64,000 nt of DNA from Cellulosimicrobium cellulans (GCF_007679345.1 NZ_VEGH01000018.1:1-64000), one strand, 5' to 3'; counted from the first letter of the stretch, positions 1 through 8,650 are shown. Translations and numbers: made by a program. Notes: generated by a model from the sequence alone, not told the origin.

Positions 1-2
1 CG

Positions 3-3000
3 CCGGCCGCTACCGCCGCGCCGGCGCGCCGGTCGCGCCGCGCCACCCGCCCGGCCGGTGCCGGCGCCACCCCGGCCGCCGCGCCGGAGCAGCCCGCCGC
101 GCCGGTGCAGTCCGCCGCCCCGCAGGCGGCCGCCGTGCCGGCCGCCGTCGAGGCCGCCCCCGTCGAGGAGCCGGTCGAGGCCGACGAGGACGCCGTCATC
201 GAGCAGCCCGAGGACGAGCAGGTCGCCGAGGCGGTCGAGCAGGCCGAGGAGACGTCGGCAGCCGCGCCGGAGAGCCGCCTGGACGTGCTCGCCGAGCTCG
301 GCCGCACCCAGCCCGCCGCCGAGCGCGAGCCGCGCCGCTCGCGGGGCCGCCGGTCCGGCAGCCGCAGGGCCGGCGCACCCGAGGCCGCCGCCGCGGACGG
401 CGCCGAGCAGCAGGCGGCCCCCGCCGAGCGGCCCGCCCCCGCCGAGACGTCCGCCCCCGCCGAGCAGCCCGCCGCCGCGACGCCCGCGGCCGAGCGGCCC
501 GCCGCGCAGCAGCGGGGCGGCGGCCAGAAGCCCGCCGACCAGGACCGCGCGGCCTCCGCGCGCCTCGCCACGACGGCCCTGCTGTTCCAGGCGCCCGAGG
601 CCCCGCGCCGCCGGCGCCGCGCCCAGGCGCCGTCGGGCTCGCCCGAGGCGATCTCCGCCGCGGCGCAGGCCGACCTCGAGGCCGCGCCGGCCGCCGAGGC
701 CGCCGCCGACGCCGTCGAGGCCGCGCAGGAGGTGCCCGCCGAGGAGCAGGCCGCCCCGTCTCGCCGCCGCGGCCGCCGTGGGCGCTCGCGGGCCGAGCGG
801 GCCGAGTCCGCCGAGGTCGTCGAGGAGAGCACCGACGCCGTCGAGGCCGAGGACGCCGCCGCGGTCGAGGCGGCTGCCGCCGCCGAGTCCGACGAGGATG
901 CCGAGGAGGCCGCCGCCGAGCGGGCCGACGACGAGGGTGACGAGGGCGCCCCGCGCCGCCGCCGGCGCCGGGGTGGCCGGGGCCGCCGCTCGCGCGGGGG
1001 CTCCGACGGCGACCAGGCCGAGGACGACGCCGACCAGACCGAGGACGGCGACGAGCCCGCGGAGGACGCCGAGGACCGCGAGGACGAGGCCGACGAGCAG
1101 GCCGAGGGCGACGAGCAGGGCGGCAGCAGCCGCCGTCGCCGTCGCCGCCGCCGCTCGGGCCGCGGGGGCGGGGACGACGCGGGCGAGCCGCAGCAGCAGT
1201 CGTCGCGCCGGTCCTCGTCGCGGGGCGGGGACGAGGTCACCGCGCTGCGCGGGTCGACCCGCCTGGAGGCCAAGCGCCAGCGCCGCCGCGAGGGCCGCGA
1301 CGCGGGCCGTCGCCGCCAGATCATCACCGAGGCCGAGTTCCTGGCCCGCCGCGAGTCGGTCGAGCGCTCGATGGTCGTGCGCGAGGCCGGCGGCAAGACG
1401 CAGATCGCCGTGCTCGAGGACGGCGTCCTGGTCGAGCACTACGTGTCCCGCCAGGCGCAGGTCTCGATGGCCGGCAACGTCTACCTGGGTCGCGTGCAGA
1501 ACGTGCTGCCGAGCATGGAGGCGGCGTTCGTCGACGTGGGGAAGGGCCGCAACGCCGTGCTCTACGCCGGCGAGGTCAACTGGGACGCCGCGGGGCTCGA
1601 CGGGGGGCAGCCGCGCCGCATCGAGCAGGCGCTCAAGTCCGGCGACCCGGTGCTGGTCCAGGTCACGAAGGACCCGATCGGCCACAAGGGCGCCCGCCTG
1701 ACGTCGCAGATCACCCTGGCCGGCCGCTACCTCGTGTACGTGCCCGGCGGCGGCATGACCGGCATCAGCCGCAAGCTGCCCGAGCCCGAGCGCGCCCGCC
1801 TGAAGAAGATCCTGCGCGAGGTCGTCCCCGACTCCGCCGGCGTCATCGTGCGCACGGCCGCCGAGGGGGCCTCCGAGGAGGAGCTGCGCGCCGACATCGC
1901 CCGCCTGCAGTCGCAGTGGGAGGCGATCGAGAAGAAGTCGAAGACCGCGAACGCGCCGGCGCTGCTCCAGGGCGAGCCGGACCTCGCGATCCGCGTGGTC
2001 CGCGACATCTTCAACGACGACTTCTCGTCCCTGGTCGTCCAGGGCGACGAGGCGTGGTCGACGATCTCGGGCTACATCGGCGAGCTCGCCCCGGACCTGG
2101 CCGAGAAGGTCTCGAAGTACACCGGCACCGGCGACGTGTTCGCGGACCACCGCGTGGACGAGCAGCTCGCCAAGGGCATGGACCGCAAGGTCTGGCTGCC
2201 CTCGGGCGGCTCGCTGGTCATCGACCGCACCGAGGCCATGACGGTCGTCGACGTCAACACCGGCAAGTTCACCGGCGCCGGCGGCACGCTCGAGGAGACC
2301 GTCACCCGGAACAACCTGGAGGCCGCGGAGGAGATCGTCCGCCAGCTCCGGCTCCGGGACATCGGCGGCATCATCGTCATCGACTTCATCGACATGGTGC
2401 TCGAGTCGAACCGCGACCTGGTGCTGCGCCGCCTCGTCGAGTGCCTGGGCCGGGACCGGACCAAGCACCAGGTGGCCGAGGTCACCTCGCTCGGCCTGGT
2501 GCAGATGACCCGCAAGCGGGTCGGCCAGGGCCTGGTCGAGGCGTTCTCCGAGACCTGCGAGCACTGCAACGGCCGCGGGTTCATCGTGCACGCCGAGCCG
2601 GTGGAGAAGCACAACCACAAGCCGGAGGCGGGTGCGCCCCAGCAGCCGGCCGAGAACGGCGGCGAGGCCAAGAAGCCGCGGCGCAAGCGCGGCGGCGCCA
2701 AGGAGCAGACGCCCGCGCCGGCCGCGGCCCCGGCCGTGCCGGTGCTGCCGGAGGCCCGCGACGCGGTGAAGGCCACGCTCGCGACGATCGCGGCCGCCGC
2801 GGCGCACGCCCACGCGCACGACGGCGAGGAGCACGCGGCGCACGCCGCGGCGGGGGAGCAGGCCGCCCAGGCCGCCCCCGAGGCCGCGCCGTCGGCCGCC
2901 GCGGACGACGCGGTCGCGGACGGCCACGCCGAGGCCAAGCCCGCGCTCGACGTGCTCGCCGCGCTCGGCGACCTCGCCGCGCGCACCCCGGAGCAGCCCG

Positions 3001-3107
3001 CCGAGGCCCCCGCCGCCGGGGAGCCCCACCTCGAGCTGACCCCGGTCGACCCGGGCCTGTTCGAGCTGCCCGAGGCCGAGTCCGACCCCGAGGACGACGC
3101 GTCCTGA
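3..3107 (+). CDS. rne: Ribonuclease E/G family endoribonuclease, 5'-truncated by the window edge
   Basis: This frame is open from the first base, so the start codon lies upstream. RNase E/G makes single-strand endonucleolytic cuts in mRNA decay and rRNA maturation. The first ~1300 nt encode a low-complexity Ala/Glu/Arg-rich extension, as in actinobacterial RNase E. The conserved core starts near 1325 with an S1-like RNA-binding region (VYLGRVQNVLPSMEAAFVDV). The DNase-I-like catalytic segment holds the metal-binding aspartates in VVDVNTGKF (~2245) and IVIDFIDM (~2380). The zinc-link cysteines are in CEHC (2555-2566). A second His/Ala/Glu-rich low-complexity tail ends the protein. TGA is at 3105-3107, followed by a strong hairpin. 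Family assignment is secure; rne versus rng naming is convention. Confidence 0.95.
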   Translation, partial: PAATAAPARRSRRATRPAGAGATPAAAPEQPAAPVQSAAPQAAAVPAAVEAAPVEEPVEADEDAVIEQPEDEQVAEAVEQAEETSAAAPESRLDVLAELGRTQPAAEREPRRSRGRRSGSRRAGAPEAAAADGAEQQAAPAERPAPAETSAPAEQPAAATPAAERPAAQQRGGGQKPADQDRAASARLATTALLFQAPEAPRRRRRAQAPSGSPEAISAAAQADLEAAPAAEAAADAVEAAQEVPAEEQAAPSRRRGRRGRSRAERAESAEVVEESTDAVEAEDAAAVEAAAAAESDEDAEEAAAERADDEGDEGAPRRRRRRGGRGRRSRGGSDGDQAEDDADQTEDGDEPAEDAEDREDEADEQAEGDEQGGSSRRRRRRRRSGRGGGDDAGEPQQQSSRRSSSRGGDEVTALRGSTRLEAKRQRRREGRDAGRRRQIITEAEFLARRESVERSMVVREAGGKTQIAVLEDGVLVEHYVSRQAQVSMAGNVYLGRVQNVLPSMEAAFVDVGKGRNAVLYAGEVNWDAAGLDGGQPRRIEQALKSGDPVLVQVTKDPIGHKGARLTSQITLAGRYLVYVPGGGMTGISRKLPEPERARLKKILREVVPDSAGVIVRTAAEGASEEELRADIARLQSQWEAIEKKSKTANAPALLQGEPDLAIRVVRDIFNDDFSSLVVQGDEAWSTISGYIGELAPDLAEKVSKYTGTGDVFADHRVDEQLAKGMDRKVWLPSGGSLVIDRTEAMTVVDVNTGKFTGAGGTLEETVTRNNLEAAEEIVRQLRLRDIGGIIVIDFIDMVLESNRDLVLRRLVECLGRDRTKHQVAEVTSLGLVQMTRKRVGQGLVEAFSETCEHCNGRGFIVHAEPVEKHNHKPEAGAPQQPAENGGEAKKPRRKRGGAKEQTPAPAAAPAVPVLPEARDAVKATLATIAAAAAHAHAHDGEEHAAHAAAGEQAAQAAPEAAPSAAADDAVADGHAEAKPALDVLAALGDLAARTPEQPAEAPAAGEPHLELTPVDPGLFELPEAESDPEDDAS

Positions 3108-3112
3108 CCGTT

Positions 3113-3148
3113 CCGGTGGCCCCCCGCCCGGGTGCGGGGGGCCACCGG
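3113..3148 (+). terminator. Rho-independent-like hairpin after rne
   Basis: A perfect 15-bp stem (3113-3127 with 3134-3148) encloses a 6-nt loop, starting 5 nt after the stop codon. There is no T-tract, which is usual for terminators in this GC range. It separates rne from the rplU promoter. Confidence 0.8.
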
Positions 3149-3156
3149 GACGCGGT

Positions 3157-3185
3157 TTGACCCTCTCGGAGGGTCTGCGTATCCT
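3157..3185 (+). promoter_or_regulatory. Sigma70-type promoter of rplU-rpmA
   Basis: TTGACC (3157-3162) and TATCCT (3180-3185) are separated by exactly 17 nt, immediately after the rne terminator. This is one of the best housekeeping promoter matches in the window. Transcription would begin near 3192 and leave a leader of about 170 nt before rplU. Confidence 0.75.
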
Positions 3186-3191
3186 TGAACG

Positions 3192-3362
3192 TCGGTGCGC
3201 TCTGATGGTGAGCCCGGTTGACCCGGGGTCGCTGCGCAGAGGCACCGTTCGTGCGTGACGCCCCAGCGGCGCCGACCTCCCGAGCTCCGCGGCCACCGCG
3301 GTGGCGCGCCGGGACCGGCAGCAGGGCGGGGCGCCCCTGAACCTGAAGTTCGACGAGCAGAG
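3192..3362 (+). promoter_or_regulatory. Structured 5' leader of rplU
   Basis: About 170 nt lie between the predicted transcription start and the rplU ATG, with no convincing coding frame. The leader contains a perfect 14-bp palindrome, GCCACCGCGGTGGC (3292-3305), and a GGGGCGCCCC palindrome near 3340. Ribosomal protein operons are often controlled by binding of their own product to such leaders. That role is inferred here. Confidence 0.4.
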
Positions 3363-3683
3363 ATGAGCAGCAACGTGGTGTACGCGATCGTGAAGGCCGG
3401 CGGCCGCCAGGAGAAGGTCGCCGTCGGCGACGTCGTCGTCGTCGACCGGCTCGCGGCCGCGGCCGGCGAGACCGTCGAGCTGCCCGCGCTCCTCCTCGTC
3501 GACGGCACCGCCGTGACGTCGGACGCCGCGGCGCTCGCCAAGATCAAGGTCACCGCGGAGGTCGTCCGGGACGAGAAGGGCCCGAAGATCGACATCCTGC
3601 GGTACAAGAACAAGACCGGCTACCGCCGCCGCCAGGGCCACCGTCAGGCGCTCACCCGCCTCAAGGTCACCGGCATCAAGTGA
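3363..3683 (+). CDS. rplU: 50S ribosomal protein L21
   Basis: L21 is a 106-residue protein of the large ribosomal subunit that contacts 23S rRNA near L20. The frame shows the family N-terminus (VVYAIVKAGGRQEKV) and the C-terminal basic block (YKNKTGYRRRQGHRQ), at the usual length of about 100-106 residues. ATG at 3363 is preferred. The two GTG codons at 3375 and 3378 would give a start nearer that of many homologues. An in-frame GTG far upstream (3255) would add a non-conserved extension inside the leader and is rejected. It forms an operon with rpmA, 63 nt downstream, under the promoter at 3157-3185. Confidence 0.96.
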   Translation: MSSNVVYAIVKAGGRQEKVAVGDVVVVDRLAAAAGETVELPALLLVDGTAVTSDAAALAKIKVTAEVVRDEKGPKIDILRYKNKTGYRRRQGHRQALTRLKVTGIK

Positions 3684-3746
3684 CCTCGCGGGCCTGCCGG
3701 CCCGTGACTCCTCCCGTAGACAGCACCGCAGGAAAGCAGGCCTGAG

Positions 3747-4001
3747 ATGGCACACAAGAAGGGCGCGAGCTCCTCGCGCAACGGTCGTGACTCCAACGCC
3801 CAGCGTCTCGGCGTCAAGCGCTTCGGCGGCCAGGTCGTCAACGCCGGCGAGATCATCGTCCGCCAGCGCGGCACGCACTTCCACCCCGGCGTGAACGTCG
3901 GCCGTGGCGGCGACGACACCCTGTTCGCGCTCGCCGCCGGTGCGGTGCAGTTCGGCACCCGTCGTGGCCGCAAGGTCATCGACATCGTGACGGCGGGCTG
4001 A
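3747..4001 (+). CDS. rpmA: 50S ribosomal protein L27
   Basis: This 84-residue protein is L27, whose N-terminal tail reaches the peptidyl-transferase centre. It begins MAHKKGASSSRNGRDS, the classic family start without the Firmicutes-type cleaved leader. It continues through the conserved GTHFHPGVNVGRGGDDTLFA segment. A purine-rich AGGAAAG lies about 10 nt upstream. It is second in the rplU-rpmA operon and is followed by a strong hairpin that separates it from obgE. Confidence 0.97.
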   Translation: MAHKKGASSSRNGRDSNAQRLGVKRFGGQVVNAGEIIVRQRGTHFHPGVNVGRGGDDTLFALAAGAVQFGTRRGRKVIDIVTAG

Positions 4002-4027
4002 CACCGCCGCACCCCAGCACGCTGGCC

Positions 4028-4062
4028 GGAGGGGCGCACCGCACGACGCGGTGCGCCCCTCC
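4028..4062 (+). terminator. Hairpin between rpmA and obgE
   Basis: A perfect 15-bp stem (4028-4042 with 4048-4062) encloses a 5-nt loop. It ends 27 nt before the obgE ATG and just before the obgE ribosome-binding site (AGGAAGGA, 4071-4078). It could terminate or attenuate read-through from the ribosomal protein genes. Confidence 0.75.
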
Positions 4063-4089
4063 GTCCGTCCAGGAAGGAACCACCCGCAC

Positions 4090-5601
4090 ATGGCCGCGTT
4101 CGTCGACCGAGTCGTCCTCCACGCCAGCGGCGGTGACGGCGGCCACGGCTGCGCGTCCATCCACCGCGAGAAGTTCAAGCCGCTCGCCGGCCCCGACGGC
4201 GGCAACGGCGGCAACGGCGGCAGCGTCATCCTGGTCGTCGACCCGCAGGTCACCACCCTGCTCGACTACCACCACGCGCCGCACCGGCACGCCCCGTCCG
4301 GCACCCAGGGCATGGGCGACCACCGGCAGGGCTCGACCGGCCAGGACCTGGTCCTGCCCGTCCCGGACGGCACCGTCGTGAAGTCGACCGACGGCGAGGT
4401 GCTCGCCGACCTGGTGGGCGCCGGCGCCACGTTCGTCGTCGCCGAGGGCGGCCACGGCGGGCTCGGGAACGCCGCACTGTCGTCGCCGCGCCGCAAGGCC
4501 CCGGGCTTCGCCCTGCTCGGCGAGCCCGGCGACGCCCGCGACGTGGTCCTCGAGCTCAAGACGATCGCCGACGTCGCGCTCGTCGGCTTCCCCAGCGCGG
4601 GCAAGTCGTCGCTGGTCGCCGCGATGTCGGCCGCCCGGCCGAAGATCGCCGACTACCCGTTCACCACCCTGGTGCCGAACCTCGGCGTCGTGCAGGCCGG
4701 CGACGCCCGGTACACCGTGGCCGACGTCCCGGGCCTCATCCCGGGGGCGAGCGAGGGCAAGGGCCTCGGCCTGGAGTTCCTGCGGCACGTCGAGCGGTGC
4801 GCCGTCCTGGTGCACGTCCTCGACTGCGCGACGCTCGAGCCGGGCCGCGACCCGCTCACCGACCTCGACGTCATCGAGGCCGAGCTCGCCGCCTACGCCG
4901 GCGACATCGGCATCGAGGGCGGCCGGGTGCCGCTCACCGAGCGCCCGCGCATGGTCGTGCTGAACAAGATCGACGTCCCCGAGGCCCGCGAGCTCGCGGA
5001 CCTGGTGCGGCCCGACCTGGAGGCCCGTGGCCTGCAGGTGTTCGAGATCTCGACCGCGAGCCACGAGGGCCTGCGCCCGCTGACGTTCGCGCTGGCCGAG
5101 GTCGTCGAGCGGGCCCGCCGCGAGGCGCCGGCGCCCGAGGCCACCCGCGTCGTGCTGCGGCCGAAGGCGGTCGACGAGGCCGGGTTCACGGTCGCGCGCC
5201 GGCAGGACGGCGACCACGAGTACTTCCAGGTCCGCGGCACCAAGCCCGAGCGCTGGGTCCGGCAGACCGACTTCGCGAACGACGAGGCCGTGGGCTACCT
5301 CGCCGACCGGCTGGCCCGGCTCGGCGTCGAGGAGAAGCTGCTCAAGGCGGGCGCGGTCGCCGGTGCCGAGGTCGTCATCGGCGACGGGCCGAGCGCCGTC
5401 GTCTTCGACTGGGAGCCGACGCTGATGACCGGCTCCGAGCTGCTCGGCGGCCCCCGCGGCTCCGACGCGCGCCTGGAGGACCAGAGCCGGCCGACCCGCG
5501 GGCAGAAGCGCCAGGAGTACAAGGAGCGCATGGACGCCAAGGCGGAGGCGCGCGCGGAGCTGTGGACCGAGCGCGAGGCCGGCCTCTGGCGCGAGGACTG
5601 A
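4090..5601 (+). CDS. obgE: GTPase Obg (CgtA)
   Basis: Obg is an essential GTPase that binds the 50S subunit and links ribosome assembly to growth state. The 503-residue product has the glycine-rich Obg fold at the N-terminus (ASGGDGGHGC, GGNGGNGG). A GTPase domain starts near residue 165 with the P-loop GFPSAGKSS, then the switch region DVPGLIPGASEGKG and the G4 motif NKID near residue 290. An OCT domain follows, then a charged C-terminal tail. ATG 4090 follows AGGAAGGA by 11 nt; an in-frame codon at 4051 falls inside the upstream hairpin. The length suits actinobacterial Obg, which carries longer C-terminal extensions than E. coli ObgE. Confidence 0.96.
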   Translation: MAAFVDRVVLHASGGDGGHGCASIHREKFKPLAGPDGGNGGNGGSVILVVDPQVTTLLDYHHAPHRHAPSGTQGMGDHRQGSTGQDLVLPVPDGTVVKSTDGEVLADLVGAGATFVVAEGGHGGLGNAALSSPRRKAPGFALLGEPGDARDVVLELKTIADVALVGFPSAGKSSLVAAMSAARPKIADYPFTTLVPNLGVVQAGDARYTVADVPGLIPGASEGKGLGLEFLRHVERCAVLVHVLDCATLEPGRDPLTDLDVIEAELAAYAGDIGIEGGRVPLTERPRMVVLNKIDVPEARELADLVRPDLEARGLQVFEISTASHEGLRPLTFALAEVVERARREAPAPEATRVVLRPKAVDEAGFTVARRQDGDHEYFQVRGTKPERWVRQTDFANDEAVGYLADRLARLGVEEKLLKAGAVAGAEVVIGDGPSAVVFDWEPTLMTGSELLGGPRGSDARLEDQSRPTRGQKRQEYKERMDAKAEARAELWTEREAGLWRED

Positions 5602-5702
5602 CGCCGGGCGCCAGCCCGGCCCAGCCCAGCCCGGCCCGCCCCAGCCCCAGCGCCGCCCCCCCGGCCCCGGTCCCCACCCCGCCGCGACCCCCGTTCCCGC
5701 AC

Positions 5703-5755
5703 CGAGTGGATCCCTTCGCACGGACACGCCCCGGCGTGTCGGGGCGAGTGGATCC
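5703..5755. repeat. Intergenic repeat element with CGAG-starting arms (obgE-proB gap)
   Basis: CGAGTGGATCC occurs twice in the same orientation (5703-5713 and 5745-5755). Between the copies is a perfect 8-bp hairpin, GACACGCC/GGCGTGTC (5723-5740). The inner hairpin closely resembles the loop of the element at 63859-63915. The rest of the 5602-5822 gap is C-rich low-complexity sequence without a gene. Confidence 0.6.
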
Positions 5756-5822
5756 ATCCGGCCGGGCGGACAGACCGTCCCGGTCCGCGAGCGGCCGCCG
5801 CCACGGACCCCGGACGCGGGGG

Positions 5823-6974
5823 ATGATGCTCCCCGTGAGTGCCGCCGCCCTGTCCGACCGCCGCCTGCTGCCCGAGGTCCGCCGCGTGGTGGTCAAGGTC
5901 GGCTCCTCGTCGCTGACGGACGGCACCGGCAAGCTCGACCCCGCCCGGCTGCGCGCGCTCGTCGACGTGCTCGCCGACCGGGTGAACGGCGGCCACCAGG
6001 TCGTCCTGGTGTCGTCCGGCGCGATCGCGACCGGCATGGACCCGCTCGGCCTCGCGCAGCGCCCCCGGGACCTCGCCACCCAGCAGGCGGCGGCGTCCGT
6101 GGGGCAGGGGCTGCTGGTCGCGCACTACACCCGCGCGTTCCACGAGCACGGGCTGAGGGTCGGCCAGGTGCTGCTCACCGCCGACGACACGATGCGCCGC
6201 ACGCAGTACCGGAACGCGCAGCGCGCGCTGGAGCGGCTGCTGGACCTCGGCATCGTGCCGATCGTCAACGAGAACGACACCGTCGCCACGGACGAGATCC
6301 GGTTCGGCGACAACGACCGGCTCGCCGCGCTGGTGTCCCACCTGGTCCACGCCGACGCCATGGCGCTGCTGACGGACGTCGACGGCCTGTACACCGGGCC
6401 GCCGGACCGCGAGGGCTCGCGCCGCATCGCCGAGGTGCGCGGACCGAAGGACCTGGACGGGATCGACGTGTCCGCGCGCGGGTCCCGGGTCGGCACCGGC
6501 GGCATGGTGACCAAGCTGGAGTCGGTGGCGATCGCGACGGCGTCCGGCGTGCCCGTCGTGCTGACCTCCGCCGCCCAGGTCGCGCCGGCGCTGGCAGGCG
6601 AGGACGTCGGCACCTGGTTCGCCGCCACCGGCAAGCGCGCCTCGACCCGCCTCATGTGGCTGGCGTACGCCGCGCGCACGCACGGGCGCCTCGTGCTGGA
6701 CGACGGCGCGGTGAAGGCCGTCGTCGAGCGGGGCAAGTCCCTGCTGCCGGCCGGGGTCACCGCGGTCGAGGGGGAGTTCGAGGCCGGCGACCCGGTCGAG
6801 GTCGTCGCCGCCGACGGCACGGTGGTGGCCCGCGGGCTGGTCGCGTACTCGTCGCAGGAGGCGCCCGAGATGCTCGGCCGCAGCACCTCCGAGCTCCGGG
6901 ACGCCCTGGGGGAGGGCTACGACCGCGAGCTCGTGCACCGCGACGACCTCGTGCTGGTGCGCCGCCGGCGCTGA
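5823..6974 (+). CDS. proB: Glutamate 5-kinase
   Basis: ProB phosphorylates L-glutamate to gamma-glutamyl phosphate, the first step of proline synthesis. The amino-acid kinase domain opens with VVVKVGSSSLTD and contains the NENDTV and GDNDRLAALVS nucleotide and substrate segments, then GTGGMVTKLE. A C-terminal PUA domain begins near residue 285 (GRLVLDDGAVKAVV). The total of about 383 residues suits the kinase-PUA form. ATG 5823, ATG 5826 and GTG 5835 are all possible starts, and GTG 5835 would give a start just before the conserved region. It lies 85 nt upstream of proA, which has its own promoter. Confidence 0.95.
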   Translation: MMLPVSAAALSDRRLLPEVRRVVVKVGSSSLTDGTGKLDPARLRALVDVLADRVNGGHQVVLVSSGAIATGMDPLGLAQRPRDLATQQAAASVGQGLLVAHYTRAFHEHGLRVGQVLLTADDTMRRTQYRNAQRALERLLDLGIVPIVNENDTVATDEIRFGDNDRLAALVSHLVHADAMALLTDVDGLYTGPPDREGSRRIAEVRGPKDLDGIDVSARGSRVGTGGMVTKLESVAIATASGVPVVLTSAAQVAPALAGEDVGTWFAATGKRASTRLMWLAYAARTHGRLVLDDGAVKAVVERGKSLLPAGVTAVEGEFEAGDPVEVVAADGTVVARGLVAYSSQEAPEMLGRSTSELRDALGEGYDRELVHRDDLVLVRRRR

Positions 6975-7047
6975 GCGCCGCCGGTCCGGCCCGGCGCCGT
7001 CCGGGTCGCGCACTGAGACGCCCGCCGGGTGCCCGCCGGTCCGGGAC

Positions 7048-7053
7048 TAGGCT
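7048..7053 (+). promoter_or_regulatory. -10 box of leaderless proA
   Basis: TAGGCT lies 6 nt before the proA ATG at 7060, the spacing expected when transcription starts at the start codon. No Shine-Dalgarno sequence is present. Confidence 0.6.
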
Positions 7054-7059
7054 GGCACG

Positions 7060-8397
7060 ATGACCACCTCGCTCGACGCCCCGGCCACGGACGGGGCCCA
7101 GCCCTCCGCCGTGCCCGCCGCGCCGTCGGCCGACGACGTCACCGCCCAGGTGCTCGCCGTGGCCCGGCGCGCCAAGGAGGCGTCCCGCGCCCTGGCCGTC
7201 GCCACCCGCGGGACCAAGGACGCGGCGCTGCACGCGCTCGCCGACGCCCTCGTCGCGCACGCGGCCGCGATCGTGGCCGCCAACGCCGAGGACCTGGAGC
7301 GCGGCCGCGCCGACGGCCTCCCGGACGGCCTGCTCGACCGGCTCGCGCTGACCCCGGCGCGGATCGACGCCATCGCCGACGCCCTGCGCGAGGTCGCGGC
7401 GCTGCCCGACCCGGTCGGCGAGGTCGTCCGCGGCTCGACCCTGCCGAACGGCCTGCGGATGCGCCAGGTGCGCGTGCCGATGGGCGTCGTCGGGATGATC
7501 TACGAGGCGCGTCCCAACGTCACCGTCGACGCCGTGGGCCTGACGCTCAAGAGCGGCAACGCGGTCGTGCTCCGTGGCGGCTCGGCGGCGGCCCGCAGCA
7601 ACGCCGTGATCGTCGACGTGCTGCGCGCCGCGCTCGAGGCGCAGGGCCTGCCCGCGGACCTCGTGCAGTCGGTCGACGCCTGGGGCCGCGCCGGCGGCGT
7701 CGCGCTCATGCACGCGCGCGGGCTCGTCGACGTGCTCGTGCCGCGGGGCGGCGCCGGACTCATCCAGACCGTCGTCCGCGAGGCCACCGTGCCCGTCATC
7801 GAGACGGGCGTCGGCAACGTGCACGTCTACGTCGACGCCACCGCCGACCCGGCCGTCGCGCTGCCGATCCTGCTCAACGCCAAGACCCAGCGCGTCGGCG
7901 TGTGCAACGCCGCCGAGACGCTGCTCGTGCACCGCGACGCGGCGGACGCGTTCCTGCCGTCCGCGCTGACCGCGCTCGCCGAGGCCGGGGTCACCGTGCA
8001 CGGCGACGCCGCCACCGCCGCCGCGGCGCCCGCCGGGGTCGAGGTCGTCCCCGCCACCGACGAGGACTGGGCCACCGAGTACCTGTCCCTCGACCTGGCC
8101 GTCCGCGTCGTCGACGACCTCGACGCCGCCCTCGAGCACATCCGCACCTGGAGCTCCGGCCACACCGAGGCGATCGTCACCCGCGACCTCGCCGCCTCGG
8201 AGCGGTTCGTGGCCGAGGTCGACTCCGCGGCCGTCATGGTGAACGCCTCGACGCGGTTCACCGACGGCGGCCAGCTGGGGCTCGGCGCGGAGATCGGGAT
8301 CTCCACCCAGAAGCTGCACGCCCGCGGGCCGATGGGACTCGGCGAGCTGACCACCACCAAGTGGGTGGTGCACGGCGACGGGCACGTGCGGCCCTGA
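7060..8397 (+). CDS. proA: Glutamate-5-semialdehyde dehydrogenase (gamma-glutamyl phosphate reductase)
   Basis: ProA reduces gamma-glutamyl phosphate to glutamate semialdehyde with NADPH, the second step of proline synthesis after ProB. The 445-residue protein has a non-conserved N-terminal tail of about 25 residues and then the aldehyde-dehydrogenase-like fold. Visible family segments include VPMGVVGMIYEARPNVT and ALKSGN-type substrate-loop sequence. The catalytic cysteine is in RVGVCNAAETLLV. The C-terminus carries GLGAEIGISTQKLHARGPMGL. It is leaderless from the TAGGCT box. A 9-bp hairpin follows. Confidence 0.96.
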   Translation: MTTSLDAPATDGAQPSAVPAAPSADDVTAQVLAVARRAKEASRALAVATRGTKDAALHALADALVAHAAAIVAANAEDLERGRADGLPDGLLDRLALTPARIDAIADALREVAALPDPVGEVVRGSTLPNGLRMRQVRVPMGVVGMIYEARPNVTVDAVGLTLKSGNAVVLRGGSAAARSNAVIVDVLRAALEAQGLPADLVQSVDAWGRAGGVALMHARGLVDVLVPRGGAGLIQTVVREATVPVIETGVGNVHVYVDATADPAVALPILLNAKTQRVGVCNAAETLLVHRDAADAFLPSALTALAEAGVTVHGDAATAAAAPAGVEVVPATDEDWATEYLSLDLAVRVVDDLDAALEHIRTWSSGHTEAIVTRDLAASERFVAEVDSAAVMVNASTRFTDGGQLGLGAEIGISTQKLHARGPMGLGELTTTKWVVHGDGHVRP

Positions 8398-8404
8398 CCC
8401 CGCC

Positions 8405-8425
8405 TCCGGCGGGCGACCCGCCGGA
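8405..8425 (+). terminator. Hairpin after proA
   Basis: A perfect 9-bp stem (8405-8413 with 8417-8425) closes on a 3-nt loop, starting 8 nt after the proA stop codon. Confidence 0.6.
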
Positions 8426-8469
8426 CGTGCGACACTTGACCCTCACTTCGACCCGTCCGGGAGGACCAC

Positions 8470-8625
8470 GTGAACGCTGCGCTGCGCGTCGCCGAGACCG
8501 CCGCCGAGCACACGACCGAGCTGCCGTTCTCGCCCGTGGTGTTCGGCATCACCGCGTTCGGCGTGCTGCTGGCGCTGCTGCTGGTGACGTTCGCGTTCCG
8601 GAGCGTCGGCACGCGCCACGACTGA
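8470..8625 (+). CDS. Small single-span membrane protein, function unknown
   Basis: This 51-codon gene starts at GTG 8470, preceded by a good ribosome-binding site (GGGAGGA). The product has a soluble N-terminus of about 22 residues (VAETAAEHTTELPFSP), then one hydrophobic helix (VVFGITAFGVLLALLLVTFAF) and a short basic tail. It lies 25 nt before nadD, in the same direction. Its size, site and start signals support a real gene. I recognise no function; a small membrane protein at this point is familiar to me from related actinobacteria, but I cannot check that here. Confidence 0.75.
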   Translation: MNAALRVAETAAEHTTELPFSPVVFGITAFGVLLALLLVTFAFRSVGTRHD

Positions 8626-8650
8626 GCCACCGGCAGGGGACCCGCATCCG

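Noticed and set aside
3976..5757. Long open frame on the minus strand across obgE, and many similar ones elsewhere (e.g. 8549-10909, 47025-50066)
   Set aside because: High GC leaves alternative frames open by default. Their translations are Arg/Pro/Gly-rich without motifs, while the opposite frame holds a recognised gene.
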